Below, piece by piece: positions 16,818-25,100 of a stretch of 64,000 nt of DNA. This DNA comes from Chitinophaga chungangae (lineage in GTDB: Bacteria; Bacteroidota; Bacteroidia; Chitinophagales; Chitinophagaceae). Below the pieces are notes generated by a model that was given only the letters and a program-made list of their open reading frames with translations, ran no database searches and was not told the origin of the DNA. The translations under genes and the position numbers were made by a program. The DNA is taken from NCBI RefSeq assembly GCF_017742215.1, contig NZ_JAGHKP010000003.1, forward strand, positions 616,308 through 680,307, given 5' to 3'. Every line of letters starts with the position of its first letter. The stretch's first letter is position 1.

Positions 16818-17780
16818 ATGGGTTTTTTTGATAAACTCTTTTCCCGTGAAAAGAAAGAAAGTCTGGACCAGGGCCTGCAAAAAACAAAAGAAAGTTTCCT
16901 CTCAAAAATAGGCCGCGCCATCGCCGGCAAATCCACCGTAGACGCAGAAGTGCTCGACAATCTCGAAGAAGCGCTCGTGGCAGCGGACGTAGGCGTGGAT
17001 ACGACCGTCCGGATCATCAGTCAGATCGAGGCGCGCGTTGCGAAAGATAAGTACTTGAATACGAGTGAATTGAACAGGATATTGCAAGAAGAAGTGTCGG
17101 CCATACTGGTAGACGCGCCAGATAGCGGTTTCCGTGACTTCGACGTGCCCGCAGGGAAAAAGCCTTACGTGATCATGGTGGTAGGCGTAAATGGGGTGGG
17201 GAAAACCACCACCATCGGCAAACTTGCCTATAACTTCAAAAAAGCGGGTAAATCGGTGCTGCTCGGCGCCGCCGATACCTTCCGCGCCGCCGCCGTGGAT
17301 CAGTTGACCATCTGGAGCGAAAGGGTAGACGTGCCGATCGTAAAACAACAAATGGGCTCAGACCCTGCCGCCGTAGCGTTCGACACCGTGCAAAGCGGCG
17401 CCGCCCGCAATGTGGACGTGATCATCATCGACACGGCCGGCCGCCTGCATAACAAACTCCACCTGATGGACGAGCTTAGCAAGATCAAACGCGTGATGAA
17501 CAAGGTGATCCCGGACGCGCCGCACGAAGTGCTGCTGGTGCTGGACGGTTCCACCGGTCAGAATGCGCTGGAACAGGCACGGCAGTTCACGGCCGCAACG
17601 GAAGTTACCTCGCTGGCCATCACCAAACTCGACGGTACGGCCAAAGGCGGCGTGGTGCTTGCCATTGCCAACCAGTTCAAGATCCCGGTGAAATACATCG
17701 GTATAGGGGAGAAAATGGAAGACCTGCAGGTGTTTCATAAAGAAGCGTTTGTAGATACGCTTTTTAGTATAAATGACTGA
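16818..17780 (+). CDS. ftsY: Signal recognition particle receptor FtsY
   Basis: 320 residues, the short FtsY form without a long acidic A domain. The SRP-GTPase NG domains are complete: P-loop GVNGVGKTT (123-131), DTFRAAAVDQL, DTAGRLH and TKLDGTAKGG. The N-terminus MGFFDKLFSREKKESL is amphipathic and probably targets the membrane. With the SRP (Ffh plus 4.5S RNA) it docks ribosomes making membrane proteins. It has its own terminator (17803-17829). Confidence 0.96.
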   Translation: MGFFDKLFSREKKESLDQGLQKTKESFLSKIGRAIAGKSTVDAEVLDNLEEALVAADVGVDTTVRIISQIEARVAKDKYLNTSELNRILQEEVSAILVDAPDSGFRDFDVPAGKKPYVIMVVGVNGVGKTTTIGKLAYNFKKAGKSVLLGAADTFRAAAVDQLTIWSERVDVPIVKQQMGSDPAAVAFDTVQSGAARNVDVIIIDTAGRLHNKLHLMDELSKIKRVMNKVIPDAPHEVLLVLDGSTGQNALEQARQFTAATEVTSLAITKLDGTAKGGVVLAIANQFKIPVKYIGIGEKMEDLQVFHKEAFVDTLFSIND

Positions 17781-17802
17781 TTTTTAAATTTTTATAGTAA
17801 GG

Positions 17803-17829
17803 GCCGGGAGTTTTGCTTCCGGCTTTTTT
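17803..17829 (+). terminator. Terminator after ftsY
   Basis: GCCGGGAG (17803-17810) pairs with CTTCCGGC (17816-17823), followed by TTTTTT. Confidence 0.8.
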
Positions 17830-18106
17830 ATGTTTATGGATTTCCCCCCTACCGCATCTTTCCTGAAAGCCTAAACCTATGAAGATGATTCCCCTTTTTC
17901 TACATGCTGCTTAAGTCAACTTCGGGGACATGCCCCGGGAGCGGCGCGACAGCGTGATGGCAGCCATAGTCCCATGGCCCTGACCCTTCCGCTAATTATC
18001 AACTATTTATACACCCTGCACTACGAATGCATCTATTTGTTAAATTTGGTATCATTTTTTCTCTTTTTGTATTGTTTATTGTTTCACCCTTTAACAATTC
18101 GCGTTT
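17830..18106. other. Gene-free stretch upstream of the cupin/JmjC gene
   Basis: No gene seen. A GC-rich patch at about 17920-17990 contains CGGGG-acatg-CCCCG and CCAT..ATGG pairs and could fold. The downstream part is AT-rich and includes TAAATTTG at 18041-18048, a plausible -7 box for the next gene. Confidence 0.4.
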
Positions 18107-18985
18107 ATGCAGTTGCAATCCATAGATCGAGTTGAGCATATTACAGCAGAAGAATTCAGGACCCGCTACTACGAACCGCGTAAACCCTTGATCATTACCG
18201 GATTGTCCAAATCCTGGCCCGCCTTTCAAAAATGGACTTGGGCTTACTTCAAATCGCTGGTGGGAGACAAGACCGTAGGCGTTTACAATAACGAGCGCGC
18301 CGGCGCCAAAACCCTGGTGAACGGGGCAGACGATTACATCACCTTCGGCGAATACCTGGACATGATCCAGCAAGGCCCGGTACAGCTCCGCATTTTCCTC
18401 TTCAACATCTTTCAGCACGCGCCCCAGCTGGTGAACGATTTCACCTGGCCGGACGTGTTCGTCAAAGGGTTCCTGAAAAAATACCCGATGCTTTTCGTGG
18501 GCGGGGCCGGCTCCATCGCTCATATGCATTACGACATTGATCTCAGTCACATTTTCCATACCCAGTTCATCGGCCGCAAACGTGTGCTACTGCTCGAAAA
18601 CAATCAGTCTGACCTGATCTACCGCATGCCCATGACGGTGGAAAGCGCCGCCAGTTTTGTGAACTGGAGCGAACGGCTGGACGAGCAGAAATATCCCGCG
18701 CTGCGTTACGCCAAAGCTTACACCACCGTGCTGGAGCATGGGGAAACCATGTTCATGCCCGGTGGTTACTGGCACCATATGGAATACCTGGACGGCGGTT
18801 TCGCCATGAGCCTGCGCGCGCTCGACCAGAGCATCAGCGGCAAGCTGAACGGTTTGTATCACATCGCCGGCCTGCGCAGCATGAACAACCTGCTGATCAA
18901 AATGGCGCCGGAATGGTGGTACCATTACAAAAGAAGAGTGGCCAACGAACGCGCCGAAAAAGCCATGCGACGTGTGCTCGCCTGA
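18107..18985 (+). CDS. Cupin-8 / JmjC-like 2-oxoglutarate-dependent oxygenase
   Basis: 292 residues of the cupin-like (JmjC, asparagine-hydroxylase-like) family. The iron-binding HxD is H141-Y-D143 in AHMHYDIDLSHIF, and the distal His lies in FMPGGYWHHMEYL. The substrate-entry LIITGLSKSWPAFQKW segment is also typical. Such enzymes hydroxylate protein or small-molecule targets using Fe(II) and 2-oxoglutarate. The target here is unknown. The gene stands alone; rimO follows after 161-185 bases, and RimO modifies ribosomal protein S12, but a functional link is only speculation. Confidence 0.82.
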   Translation: MQLQSIDRVEHITAEEFRTRYYEPRKPLIITGLSKSWPAFQKWTWAYFKSLVGDKTVGVYNNERAGAKTLVNGADDYITFGEYLDMIQQGPVQLRIFLFNIFQHAPQLVNDFTWPDVFVKGFLKKYPMLFVGGAGSIAHMHYDIDLSHIFHTQFIGRKRVLLLENNQSDLIYRMPMTVESAASFVNWSERLDEQKYPALRYAKAYTTVLEHGETMFMPGGYWHHMEYLDGGFAMSLRALDQSISGKLNGLYHIAGLRSMNNLLIKMAPEWWYHYKRRVANERAEKAMRRVLA

Positions 18986-19054
18986 AAAATCATGTTATAA
19001 CAATAAATTAACCCCCGGGTAATGGATAAACCTGTGTAATTCAAATTATTTCAT

Positions 19055-19062
19055 TACCTTTG
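19055..19062 (+). promoter_or_regulatory. -7 box for rimO
   Basis: TACCTTTG is an exact TAnnTTTG match. It predicts a leader of about 100 bases before the TTG start at 19171. Confidence 0.5.
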
Positions 19063-19170
19063 CAACTTCTCAAGACCTCCACTTAGGCTCATAGTCACTC
19101 CAAACAGCTTGCCTGCTGTATTTCCCGAGCGTGTCTGCGTGTCTTCGTGGCAAATTCTAAAAATTGCTAT

Positions 19171-20478
19171 TTGAAGACAAGAACTTTAAAGAAAGACAAG
19201 GTTAATATTATCACGCTGGGGTGTTCCAAGAATATGGTTGATTCCGAGGTTTTAAGCGGTCAGCTTAAAGCGAACGACATCGATGTGGTGCACGAAAACG
19301 CCAAACGCGATCATAACATCGTGGTGGTGAACACCTGCGGCTTTATCGACAAGGCCAAGGAAGAATCGATCAACACCATTCTCGACCAGGTGGAGCTGAA
19401 AAGCCGCGGCAAGCTGGACAAGGTTTTTGTGACCGGCTGCCTCAGCGAGCGTTACCGCGGCGACCTGGAAAAGGAGATTCCCGGTGTGGACGCATGGTTC
19501 GGCACCATGGAGCTGCCCCTCATCCTCAAAAAATTTGACGCGGACTATAAAGCCGAGCTGGTGGGCGAGCGTTTGCTGAGCACCCCGTCTCACTACGCTT
19601 ACCTGAAAATTTCCGAGGGCTGCAACCGCACCTGCGCTTTCTGCGCCATCCCGCTGATGCGCGGCCAGCACGTATCCAAGCCCATCGAACAGGTGGTGGC
19701 GGAAGCGGAAAAGCTGGTGAAAAGCGGTGTGAAGGAGATCATGCTCATCGCGCAGGAACTTACCTATTACGGTCTCGACCTGTACAAACAACGCCGCCTG
19801 GCCGAGCTGCTGCACGCGCTGGCGGACGTAAAAGGGCTGGAATGGATCAGGCTGCATTACGCCTATCCCACCAAATTCCCGCTCGAAATACTCGACGTAA
19901 TGCGCGAAAGGGACAATATCTGCAAATACCTCGATATGCCCCTCCAGCACATTGCCGACCCGATGCTTAAAGCCATGAAACGCCAGATCACCCGTAAGGA
20001 GATATTCGACCTGGTGCAGACCATCCGCGAAAAAGTGCCCGGCATCTGCCTGCGCACAACGCTGATAGCCGGCTTTCCCGGTGAAACGGAAGAAGACGTG
20101 GAAGACGTGAAACGTTTCCTGGAAGAAGTTAGGTTCGACAGGGTAGGCGTGTTCACTTACAGTCATGAGGAAAACACTTCCGCGTACGAGCTGGAAGACA
20201 ATATCCCCGCCGAAGAAAAAGAACGCCGCGCGCAGGATATCATGGAAACGCAGCAGGAAATTTCCCTGGAAAAGAACCAGGAAAAAGTAGGAAAAGTATT
20301 TAAAGTATTAGTAGATAAAAAAGAATCCGGCCGATACCTGGGCCGCACGGAGTTCGATTCGGTAGAGGTGGATAATGAAGTGATCATTAACACGGACAGG
20401 AAGTTGAAACCCGGAGATTTCGTACAGGTTAAAATTACCAAGGCGTTCGACTACGACTTGGAAGGAGAGCTGGTTTAA
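19171..20478 (+). CDS. rimO: Ribosomal protein S12 methylthiotransferase RimO
   Basis: About 435 residues from a TTG start at 19171, giving the N-terminus MKTRTLKKDKVNIITLGCSK; a GTG at 19147 would add eight residues. Domains in order are UPF0004 with cysteines in LGCSKNMVDSE, NTCGF and GCLSERY, radical SAM with CNRTCAFC, and a C-terminal TRAM domain (ESGRYLGRTEFDSVEVDN). RimO adds a methylthio group to an Asp of S12 using two iron-sulfur clusters. The SEGCNRTCAFCAIPLMRG segment and the YAYPTKFP motif separate it from MiaB. It is followed 77 bases later by the helicase gene. Confidence 0.93.
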   Translation: MKTRTLKKDKVNIITLGCSKNMVDSEVLSGQLKANDIDVVHENAKRDHNIVVVNTCGFIDKAKEESINTILDQVELKSRGKLDKVFVTGCLSERYRGDLEKEIPGVDAWFGTMELPLILKKFDADYKAELVGERLLSTPSHYAYLKISEGCNRTCAFCAIPLMRGQHVSKPIEQVVAEAEKLVKSGVKEIMLIAQELTYYGLDLYKQRRLAELLHALADVKGLEWIRLHYAYPTKFPLEILDVMRERDNICKYLDMPLQHIADPMLKAMKRQITRKEIFDLVQTIREKVPGICLRTTLIAGFPGETEEDVEDVKRFLEEVRFDRVGVFTYSHEENTSAYELEDNIPAEEKERRAQDIMETQQEISLEKNQEKVGKVFKVLVDKKESGRYLGRTEFDSVEVDNEVIINTDRKLKPGDFVQVKITKAFDYDLEGELV

Positions 20479-20555
20479 AAGTTTCACAACTGATTGTACC
20501 GGCGTATTGATCACCCGGCCTGTTAAAAAACAAGCGGGCCACCGAAAAAAATTAA

Positions 20556-22316
20556 ATGACAACATTCGAATCATTAGGACTGCAGGAAAACCTGCTCAAG
20601 GCAGTAACGGACCTCGGTTTTGTGAACCCCACCCCGATCCAGGAAAAAGCCATCCCCGTATTGCTGGGCGGCGACCGCGATTTTGTGGGCCTGGCACAGA
20701 CCGGCACCGGTAAAACCGCTGCTTTTGGTCTTCCCCTGCTCCATCAGCTGGACCTTAAAGTGCGCCAGCCCCAGGGCCTTATTTTGTGCCCTACCCGTGA
20801 GCTTTGCTTACAGATCACCAACGATCTCAAGAATTTCTCCAAATATCTCGGCGAAGTAGGCATCGTTGCCGTATACGGCGGTACTGCCATCGGCCTGCAG
20901 CTGCGTGAGCTGAAACGCGGCGCCCACATCGTAGTGGCTACGCCCGGCCGCCTGCTCGACATCATCGAGCGCGGCGCCATCAACTTCGACAATGTGCGTT
21001 ATGCTATTCTCGACGAAGCGGACGAAATGCTGAACATGGGCTTCCAGGAAGACATCAACAGCATCCTTTCCAACACGCCCGAAAGCAAGACCACCTGGCT
21101 GTTTTCCGCCACCATGCCCGCCGAAGTGCGCAGGATCGCCAAAAACTACATGGAAGATCCTTTCGAACTGACCGTAGGCAGCAAAAACAGCGGCAATGTT
21201 AACATCGAGCACGAATACTATGTGGTTCGCCCCCGCGACAAATACGCCGCGCTGAAACGCATCGTAGACTTCAATCCCGAGATCTTCGGCATCATCTTCA
21301 CCCGCACCAAGATAGAATCACAGGAAATCGCCGAATCGCTCATCCGCGACGGTTACAACGCCGACGCGCTGCATGGCGACCTTACCCAGCAGCAGCGTGA
21401 TAAAGTGATGAAACGTTTCCGTGAAAAATCCATCCAGGTGCTGGTAGCTACCGACGTAGCCGCCCGCGGCATCGACGTGGATAACGTGACGCACGTGATC
21501 AACTACGAGCTGCCGGACGACGTGGAGAACTACACCCACCGCAGCGGCCGTACCGCGCGTGCTGGCCGTTCCGGCGTGTCTATCGCCATCATCGGCGGCA
21601 GGGACATCGGGAAGATCCGCCAGATCGAGCGCGTGCTCGGCAAAAAATTCGTGAAGGCCGAAGTGCCTGACGGATTCGCCGTTTGCGAAAAACAACTTTT
21701 CGCGCTCGTGCATAAAGTACACAACGTAACCGTCAACGAAGAACAGATCGACCCCTACCTGGGACGTATATACGAAGAATTTGCAGACCTGTCTAAAGAA
21801 GACCTGATCCGCCGCTTCGCTTCCCTGGAGTTCAACGAGTTCCTCGAATATTACGAAAACGCACCTGACCTGAACGTGAAGGAAGAACGCCGCGGCGACG
21901 AGAACTCCATGAGCAACCGTTTCTCCGGCAAGTTCACCCGCCTGTTCATCAACCTCGGTTCCGTAGACAATTTCACCCGCGGCGACATGCTGCGCTTCCT
22001 CTGCGACAACACCGGGCTGCGTGGCAACAAGATCGGCCGCATCGACCTGAAAGGCGTATACTCCTTCTTCGAAGTGGAGAACGATGTCGTTGAAAAAGTA
22101 CAGCAAAGCTTCACCAAAGTGGAATACAACGGCCGTTCCGTAAGGATCGAAACCAGCCAGGACGGCGACAAACGCAAGTCCGGCGGCAGCGGTTACCGTT
22201 CTTACGGCGACAAGCCCCGCAAAACCTGGTCTGGCTCCGAAGACGGCGGTTTCCGCCCCCGTCGCGAGTTTTCCAAGAGCGGCAGCGGCGGTGGTTTCCG
22301 CAGCAAACGCTCGTAA
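20556..22316 (+). CDS. DEAD-box ATP-dependent RNA helicase with DbpA-type RNA-binding domain
   Basis: 586 residues with all helicase motifs: Q motif (GFVNPTPIQEKAIP), I AQTGTGKT (47-54), Ia PTRELCLQ, TPGRLLD, II DEAD, III SATMP, and VI HRSGRTARAG. A C-terminal DbpA-like RNA-binding domain (FTRLFINLGSVDNFTRGDML .. NGRSVRIE) and a Gly/Ser/Arg-rich tail follow. Proteins of this build (DeaD/CsdA group) help ribosome assembly and RNA unwinding, often in the cold. Strong terminator at 22341-22373. Confidence 0.93.
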   Translation: MTTFESLGLQENLLKAVTDLGFVNPTPIQEKAIPVLLGGDRDFVGLAQTGTGKTAAFGLPLLHQLDLKVRQPQGLILCPTRELCLQITNDLKNFSKYLGEVGIVAVYGGTAIGLQLRELKRGAHIVVATPGRLLDIIERGAINFDNVRYAILDEADEMLNMGFQEDINSILSNTPESKTTWLFSATMPAEVRRIAKNYMEDPFELTVGSKNSGNVNIEHEYYVVRPRDKYAALKRIVDFNPEIFGIIFTRTKIESQEIAESLIRDGYNADALHGDLTQQQRDKVMKRFREKSIQVLVATDVAARGIDVDNVTHVINYELPDDVENYTHRSGRTARAGRSGVSIAIIGGRDIGKIRQIERVLGKKFVKAEVPDGFAVCEKQLFALVHKVHNVTVNEEQIDPYLGRIYEEFADLSKEDLIRRFASLEFNEFLEYYENAPDLNVKEERRGDENSMSNRFSGKFTRLFINLGSVDNFTRGDMLRFLCDNTGLRGNKIGRIDLKGVYSFFEVENDVVEKVQQSFTKVEYNGRSVRIETSQDGDKRKSGGSGYRSYGDKPRKTWSGSEDGGFRPRREFSKSGSGGGFRSKRS

Positions 22317-22340
22317 TCCCGGTCACGGATAAATAAATTC

Positions 22341-22373
22341 AACCCGCAGGCGATAGTTTGCGGGTTATTTTTT
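22341..22373 (+). terminator. Terminator after the helicase gene
   Basis: AACCCGCA (22341-22348) pairs with TGCGGGTT (22359-22366), followed by ATTTTTT. Confidence 0.9.
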
Positions 22374-22380
22374 ACCTTGT

Positions 22381-24387
22381 ATGAAAGCATTTCAGCAAGG
22401 TATGGCGACCCAACAAAAGAAAAACATCATTCCACGCGACGAGGAACCCTTCCGCAAGCTGGAAACAGTAGAACCCTTTTCATTATTCTCGGCGAAGGAC
22501 ATCCAGTTATTCCAGGAAGGCGCGCACGACCGCCTTTATGAGAAATTCGGATCGCATATGCTCAGTTACGAAGGGGTGGACGGCACCTATTTCGCCGTTT
22601 GGGCTCCCAATGCCGCCTTTGTGTCCGTCATCGGCGACTTCAACGGCTGGAATACTTACAGTCATACCCTTTTCCCCCGTTGGGACAAATCCGGCATATG
22701 GGAAGGTTTTGTGCCGCACCTCAAGGAACACACGCTTTACAAATACTTCATCCGCTCCAATTCCGGCGAAGAGCTGCGCAAGGGCGACCCTTTCGCCAAC
22801 CATTGGGAAGTGCGGCCCAAAACGGCTTCCGTGACCACCACGCTGCAATACAAATGGAAAGATTCGGCCTGGATGAAAAAACGCGCCTCGAAGAACAGCC
22901 TGATGAGCCCGTTTTCCGTCTACGAAGTTCACCTCGGCTCCTGGCGCAGGCCGGACGCGAACGACCATGAAGTGTTTTATACCTACCGCGACATGATCGC
23001 CATGATGGTGCCCTACGTAAAAGAGATGGGCTTTACCCACGTAGAGTTCATGCCCGTGATGGAACACCCCTTCGACGGCTCCTGGGGGTACCAGCTTACA
23101 GGCTTTTACGCACCTACCAGCCGTTACGGCTCGCCGCAGGATTTTATGGCGCTGATAGACGCGTTCCACCACGCCGGCATCGGCGTGATCCTCGACTGGG
23201 TGCCTTCCCATTTCCCGTACGACGATCATGGCCTGTACCGTTTCGACGGCAGTCATTGTTACGAATACGCCGACATGCGAAAAGGTTTCCACCCGGACTG
23301 GAACAGTTACGTGTTCAACTATGCCCGCAACGAAGTAAAGTCGTTCCTCCTCAGCAACGCCTGTTTCTGGCTGGACAAATTCCATATAGACGGCCTGCGT
23401 GTAGACGCTGTGGCCTCCATGATCCACCTCGATTATTCCCGCAAGGCAGGCAGCTGGGAGCCGAATGTGCATGGCGGCAACGAAAACCTCGAAGCCATTG
23501 CCTTCCTGAAAGCGCTGAACTCCATCATTTATTCCCGTTTTCCAGACACGCAGACCATCGCGGAGGAATCCACTTCCTTCTACGGCGTATCGCGCCCGGT
23601 GTTCATGGGCGGCCTGGGTTTCGGTATGAAATGGATGATGGGCTGGATGAACGATACGCTGGACTATTTCAAAAAAGACCCGCTTTTTCGCAAATGGTAC
23701 CATAACCAGATCACTTTCAGCATCATGTACGCCTTCAGCGAGAACTTCATGCTCCCGCTCAGTCACGATGAAGTGGTACACGGCAAAAGCCCGCTGATCT
23801 ATAAAATGCCCGGCGACGACTGGCAGCAGTTCGCCAACCTGCGGCTGTTGTACAGCTACATGTTCATGCATCCCGGCACCAAACTGCTGTTCATGGGCGG
23901 CGAGTTTGGCGACACGAAGGAATGGAACTTCAAGTCCGAGCTGGGCTGGCACCTGCTGCAGCACCCCACGCATGCGGGTTTACAGCAGTACGTGAAAGCG
24001 CTGAACCAATTGTATACCTCTGAGCCGGTTTTGTACCAGCTGCAGTTTGACGCGAAAGGTTTTGAATGGGTGCACCTGGCGGACCAGGAAAACAGCATCC
24101 TGGTGTTTGCGCGTAAAAACGACAAAGGAGAGGTGCTGCTGGTGGCGTTGAACATGACGCCCATTCCCCGGGAAAATTACCCGATCGGTATTCACTGGGG
24201 GGAAGATTTTGAGGAAATTCTCAACAGCGATGCCCCGGAGTTTTACGGCAGCGGAGTGATCAATACCGGCAAGCTGAAACCTGTTCCGGGGAAATTCGGC
24301 AAACCCTACGATATCCACCTGCGCCTGCCACCCCTCGGCGCTTCCATTCTCAAGAAAACAGGGCGCCAAACGAAAACTGGCGCCTGA
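22381..24387 (+). CDS. glgB: 1,4-alpha-glucan branching enzyme
   Basis: 668 residues: an N-terminal CBM48-type domain (DGTYFAVWAPNAAFVSVIGDFNGW), the GH13 barrel and a C-terminal beta domain. Catalytic regions are LRVDAVAS (nucleophile D342), IAEEST (E395/E396) and LSHDEVVHGK. It forms alpha-1,6 branches in glycogen. It may start at ATG 22381 or at the internal ATG 22402 (MATQQKKN). No other glg gene is adjacent. The last codons are odd: a 17-base unit ending in the stop region is tandemly duplicated just past the stop (24372-24405). Confidence 0.95.
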   Translation: MKAFQQGMATQQKKNIIPRDEEPFRKLETVEPFSLFSAKDIQLFQEGAHDRLYEKFGSHMLSYEGVDGTYFAVWAPNAAFVSVIGDFNGWNTYSHTLFPRWDKSGIWEGFVPHLKEHTLYKYFIRSNSGEELRKGDPFANHWEVRPKTASVTTTLQYKWKDSAWMKKRASKNSLMSPFSVYEVHLGSWRRPDANDHEVFYTYRDMIAMMVPYVKEMGFTHVEFMPVMEHPFDGSWGYQLTGFYAPTSRYGSPQDFMALIDAFHHAGIGVILDWVPSHFPYDDHGLYRFDGSHCYEYADMRKGFHPDWNSYVFNYARNEVKSFLLSNACFWLDKFHIDGLRVDAVASMIHLDYSRKAGSWEPNVHGGNENLEAIAFLKALNSIIYSRFPDTQTIAEESTSFYGVSRPVFMGGLGFGMKWMMGWMNDTLDYFKKDPLFRKWYHNQITFSIMYAFSENFMLPLSHDEVVHGKSPLIYKMPGDDWQQFANLRLLYSYMFMHPGTKLLFMGGEFGDTKEWNFKSELGWHLLQHPTHAGLQQYVKALNQLYTSEPVLYQLQFDAKGFEWVHLADQENSILVFARKNDKGEVLLVALNMTPIPRENYPIGIHWGEDFEEILNSDAPEFYGSGVINTGKLKPVPGKFGKPYDIHLRLPPLGASILKKTGRQTKTGA

Positions 24388-24405
24388 TGAAAACCGGCGC
24401 CTGAT
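24372..24405 (+). repeat. 17-base tandem duplication across the glgB stop
   Basis: Unit 1 (24372-24388) and unit 2 (24389-24405), GAAAACYGGCGCCTGAT, differ at one base. The glgB TGA is inside unit 1. Unit 2 runs into the left arm of the first giant hairpin, so the hairpin arm partly shares sequence with the glgB tail. Confidence 0.85.
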
Positions 24406-24490
24406 GAATGTCTCGCATGAAAAAATAAACTGGGCAATGGGTTTCGTGGCAACGGGCTCAGTATTTTTTCATGCGAGACATTCATCAGGC
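24399..24490 (-). repeat. Giant hairpin element E1 (minus orientation)
   Basis: Two perfect 29-base arms, 24399-24427 and 24462-24490, flank a 34-base core (24428-24461). Read on the minus strand the core begins CTGAGCCCGTTGCC and ends GCCCAGTT. Short inner CTG/CAG pairing next to an extra TT/AA gives an asymmetric bulge. The innermost nine arm bases (GAAAAAATA/TATTTTTTC) and 26 of 34 core bases are shared with E2, while the outer 20 arm bases are unrelated to E2. The minus-strand arm overlaps the stop of the small gene at 24469-24639. It could act as a terminator, but the conserved core suggests a repeated element. Confidence 0.85.
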
Positions 24491-24639
24491 TGTGAGCTGG
24501 GAAAACTAGGTATTTCACTGACTGGATAATTGGAATGGTGAATTTGGTTGTCGTTTGTCTTGATGGAGATTACCGGCTTGCCTTCCTTTTTTATTGAACT
24601 TATTGACAAAGCAACGTTCCTTGCCTCGGGTGTTAACAT
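24469..24639 (-). CDS. Possible 56-residue hydrophilic protein between the two hairpin elements
   Basis: ATG at 24639 is preceded by AAAGGA seven bases away, one of few Shine-Dalgarno-like sites in this window. The product starts MLTPEARNVALSISSIKKEG, is soluble, and ends ..SQPDECLA, its last codons and stop lying inside the E1 arm. The promoter region upstream is very AT-rich (TAATATTATAATAATGG) and holds a symmetric 13-mer. No family is recognised. It may be the cargo or a passenger of the E1/E2 pair, or a chance frame. Confidence 0.35.
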   Translation of the reverse strand: MLTPEARNVALSISSIKKEGKPVISIKTNDNQIHHSNYPVSEIPSFPSSQPDECLA

Positions 24640-24710
24640 GTCGGTTTCCTTTCTTTCTGATCCTCTCCAATCCTCCCCAATCAATTTATTACCAATCCAT
24701 TATTATAATA

Positions 24711-24723
24711 TTAGCAGGCTGCT
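24711..24723. promoter_or_regulatory. Symmetric 13-mer in the promoter region of the small gene
   Basis: TAGCAGGCTGCTA has perfect dyad symmetry around its central G. It lies between a TTG and an AT-rich -7-like stretch on the minus strand, about 70 bases before the small gene's ATG. Possible operator. Confidence 0.35.
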
Positions 24724-24774
24724 AGGCATAACAAGCCATAGCCAATAACCTCTGCTTTCTACTATTCAGCCCCG

Positions 24775-24868
24775 GTTGTTAATGCTTTTGGGGAGGAAAA
24801 AATACTGAGCCCCTTGCCCGGAAGCATACAGCCCAGTTTATTTTTTCCTCCCCAAAAGCATTAACAAC
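24775..24868 (+). repeat. Giant hairpin element E2 (plus orientation)
   Basis: Two perfect 30-base arms, 24775-24804 and 24839-24868, flank a 34-base core (24805-24838) that begins CTGAGCCCCTTGCC and ends GCCCAGTT. Core length and both core ends match E1 read on the opposite strand. The outer arms (GTTGTTAATGCTTTTGGGGAG) are unrelated to those of E1 yet equally perfect. E1 and E2 thus face opposite ways around about 285 bases. Confidence 0.85.
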
Positions 24869-25100
24869 AAAATTATTAACGGAGATTAAACTTTTGCGAA
24901 AACGCAGGGTCGAAGTAGGTGCCGCAATAAGGAACTGTGAGAATGCGTTTTATAGTACCATTATTTTCAATGACCATTATTTCGAAATACAACACGGACA
25001 TCATTTGTTAGTAACCGCCTGTAAGTAACCGTAATGATGCCGGACCATATAAGAGCTTTAACCGGGTTGAAAAACTATCACTCTTAAACCATTCTTTATT
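24869..25100. other. Leader region of the DUF4382 gene
   Basis: AT-rich, no gene. A near-direct repeat GTTAGTAACCG / GTAAGTAACCG occurs at about 25008-25030, roughly 70 bases before the ATG. No clear -7 box. Confidence 0.4.

Noticed and set aside
24548..24748. 66-codon plus-strand frame antisense to the small gene between the hairpins
   Set aside because: Starts without a ribosome site and its sequence is less protein-like than the minus-strand frame.
24399..24868. E1/E2 as integron attC sites or simple terminators
   Set aside because: No integrase or attC consensus ends are present and the conserved part is the core, not the outer boxes. A terminator role is possible but does not explain the shared 34-base core.
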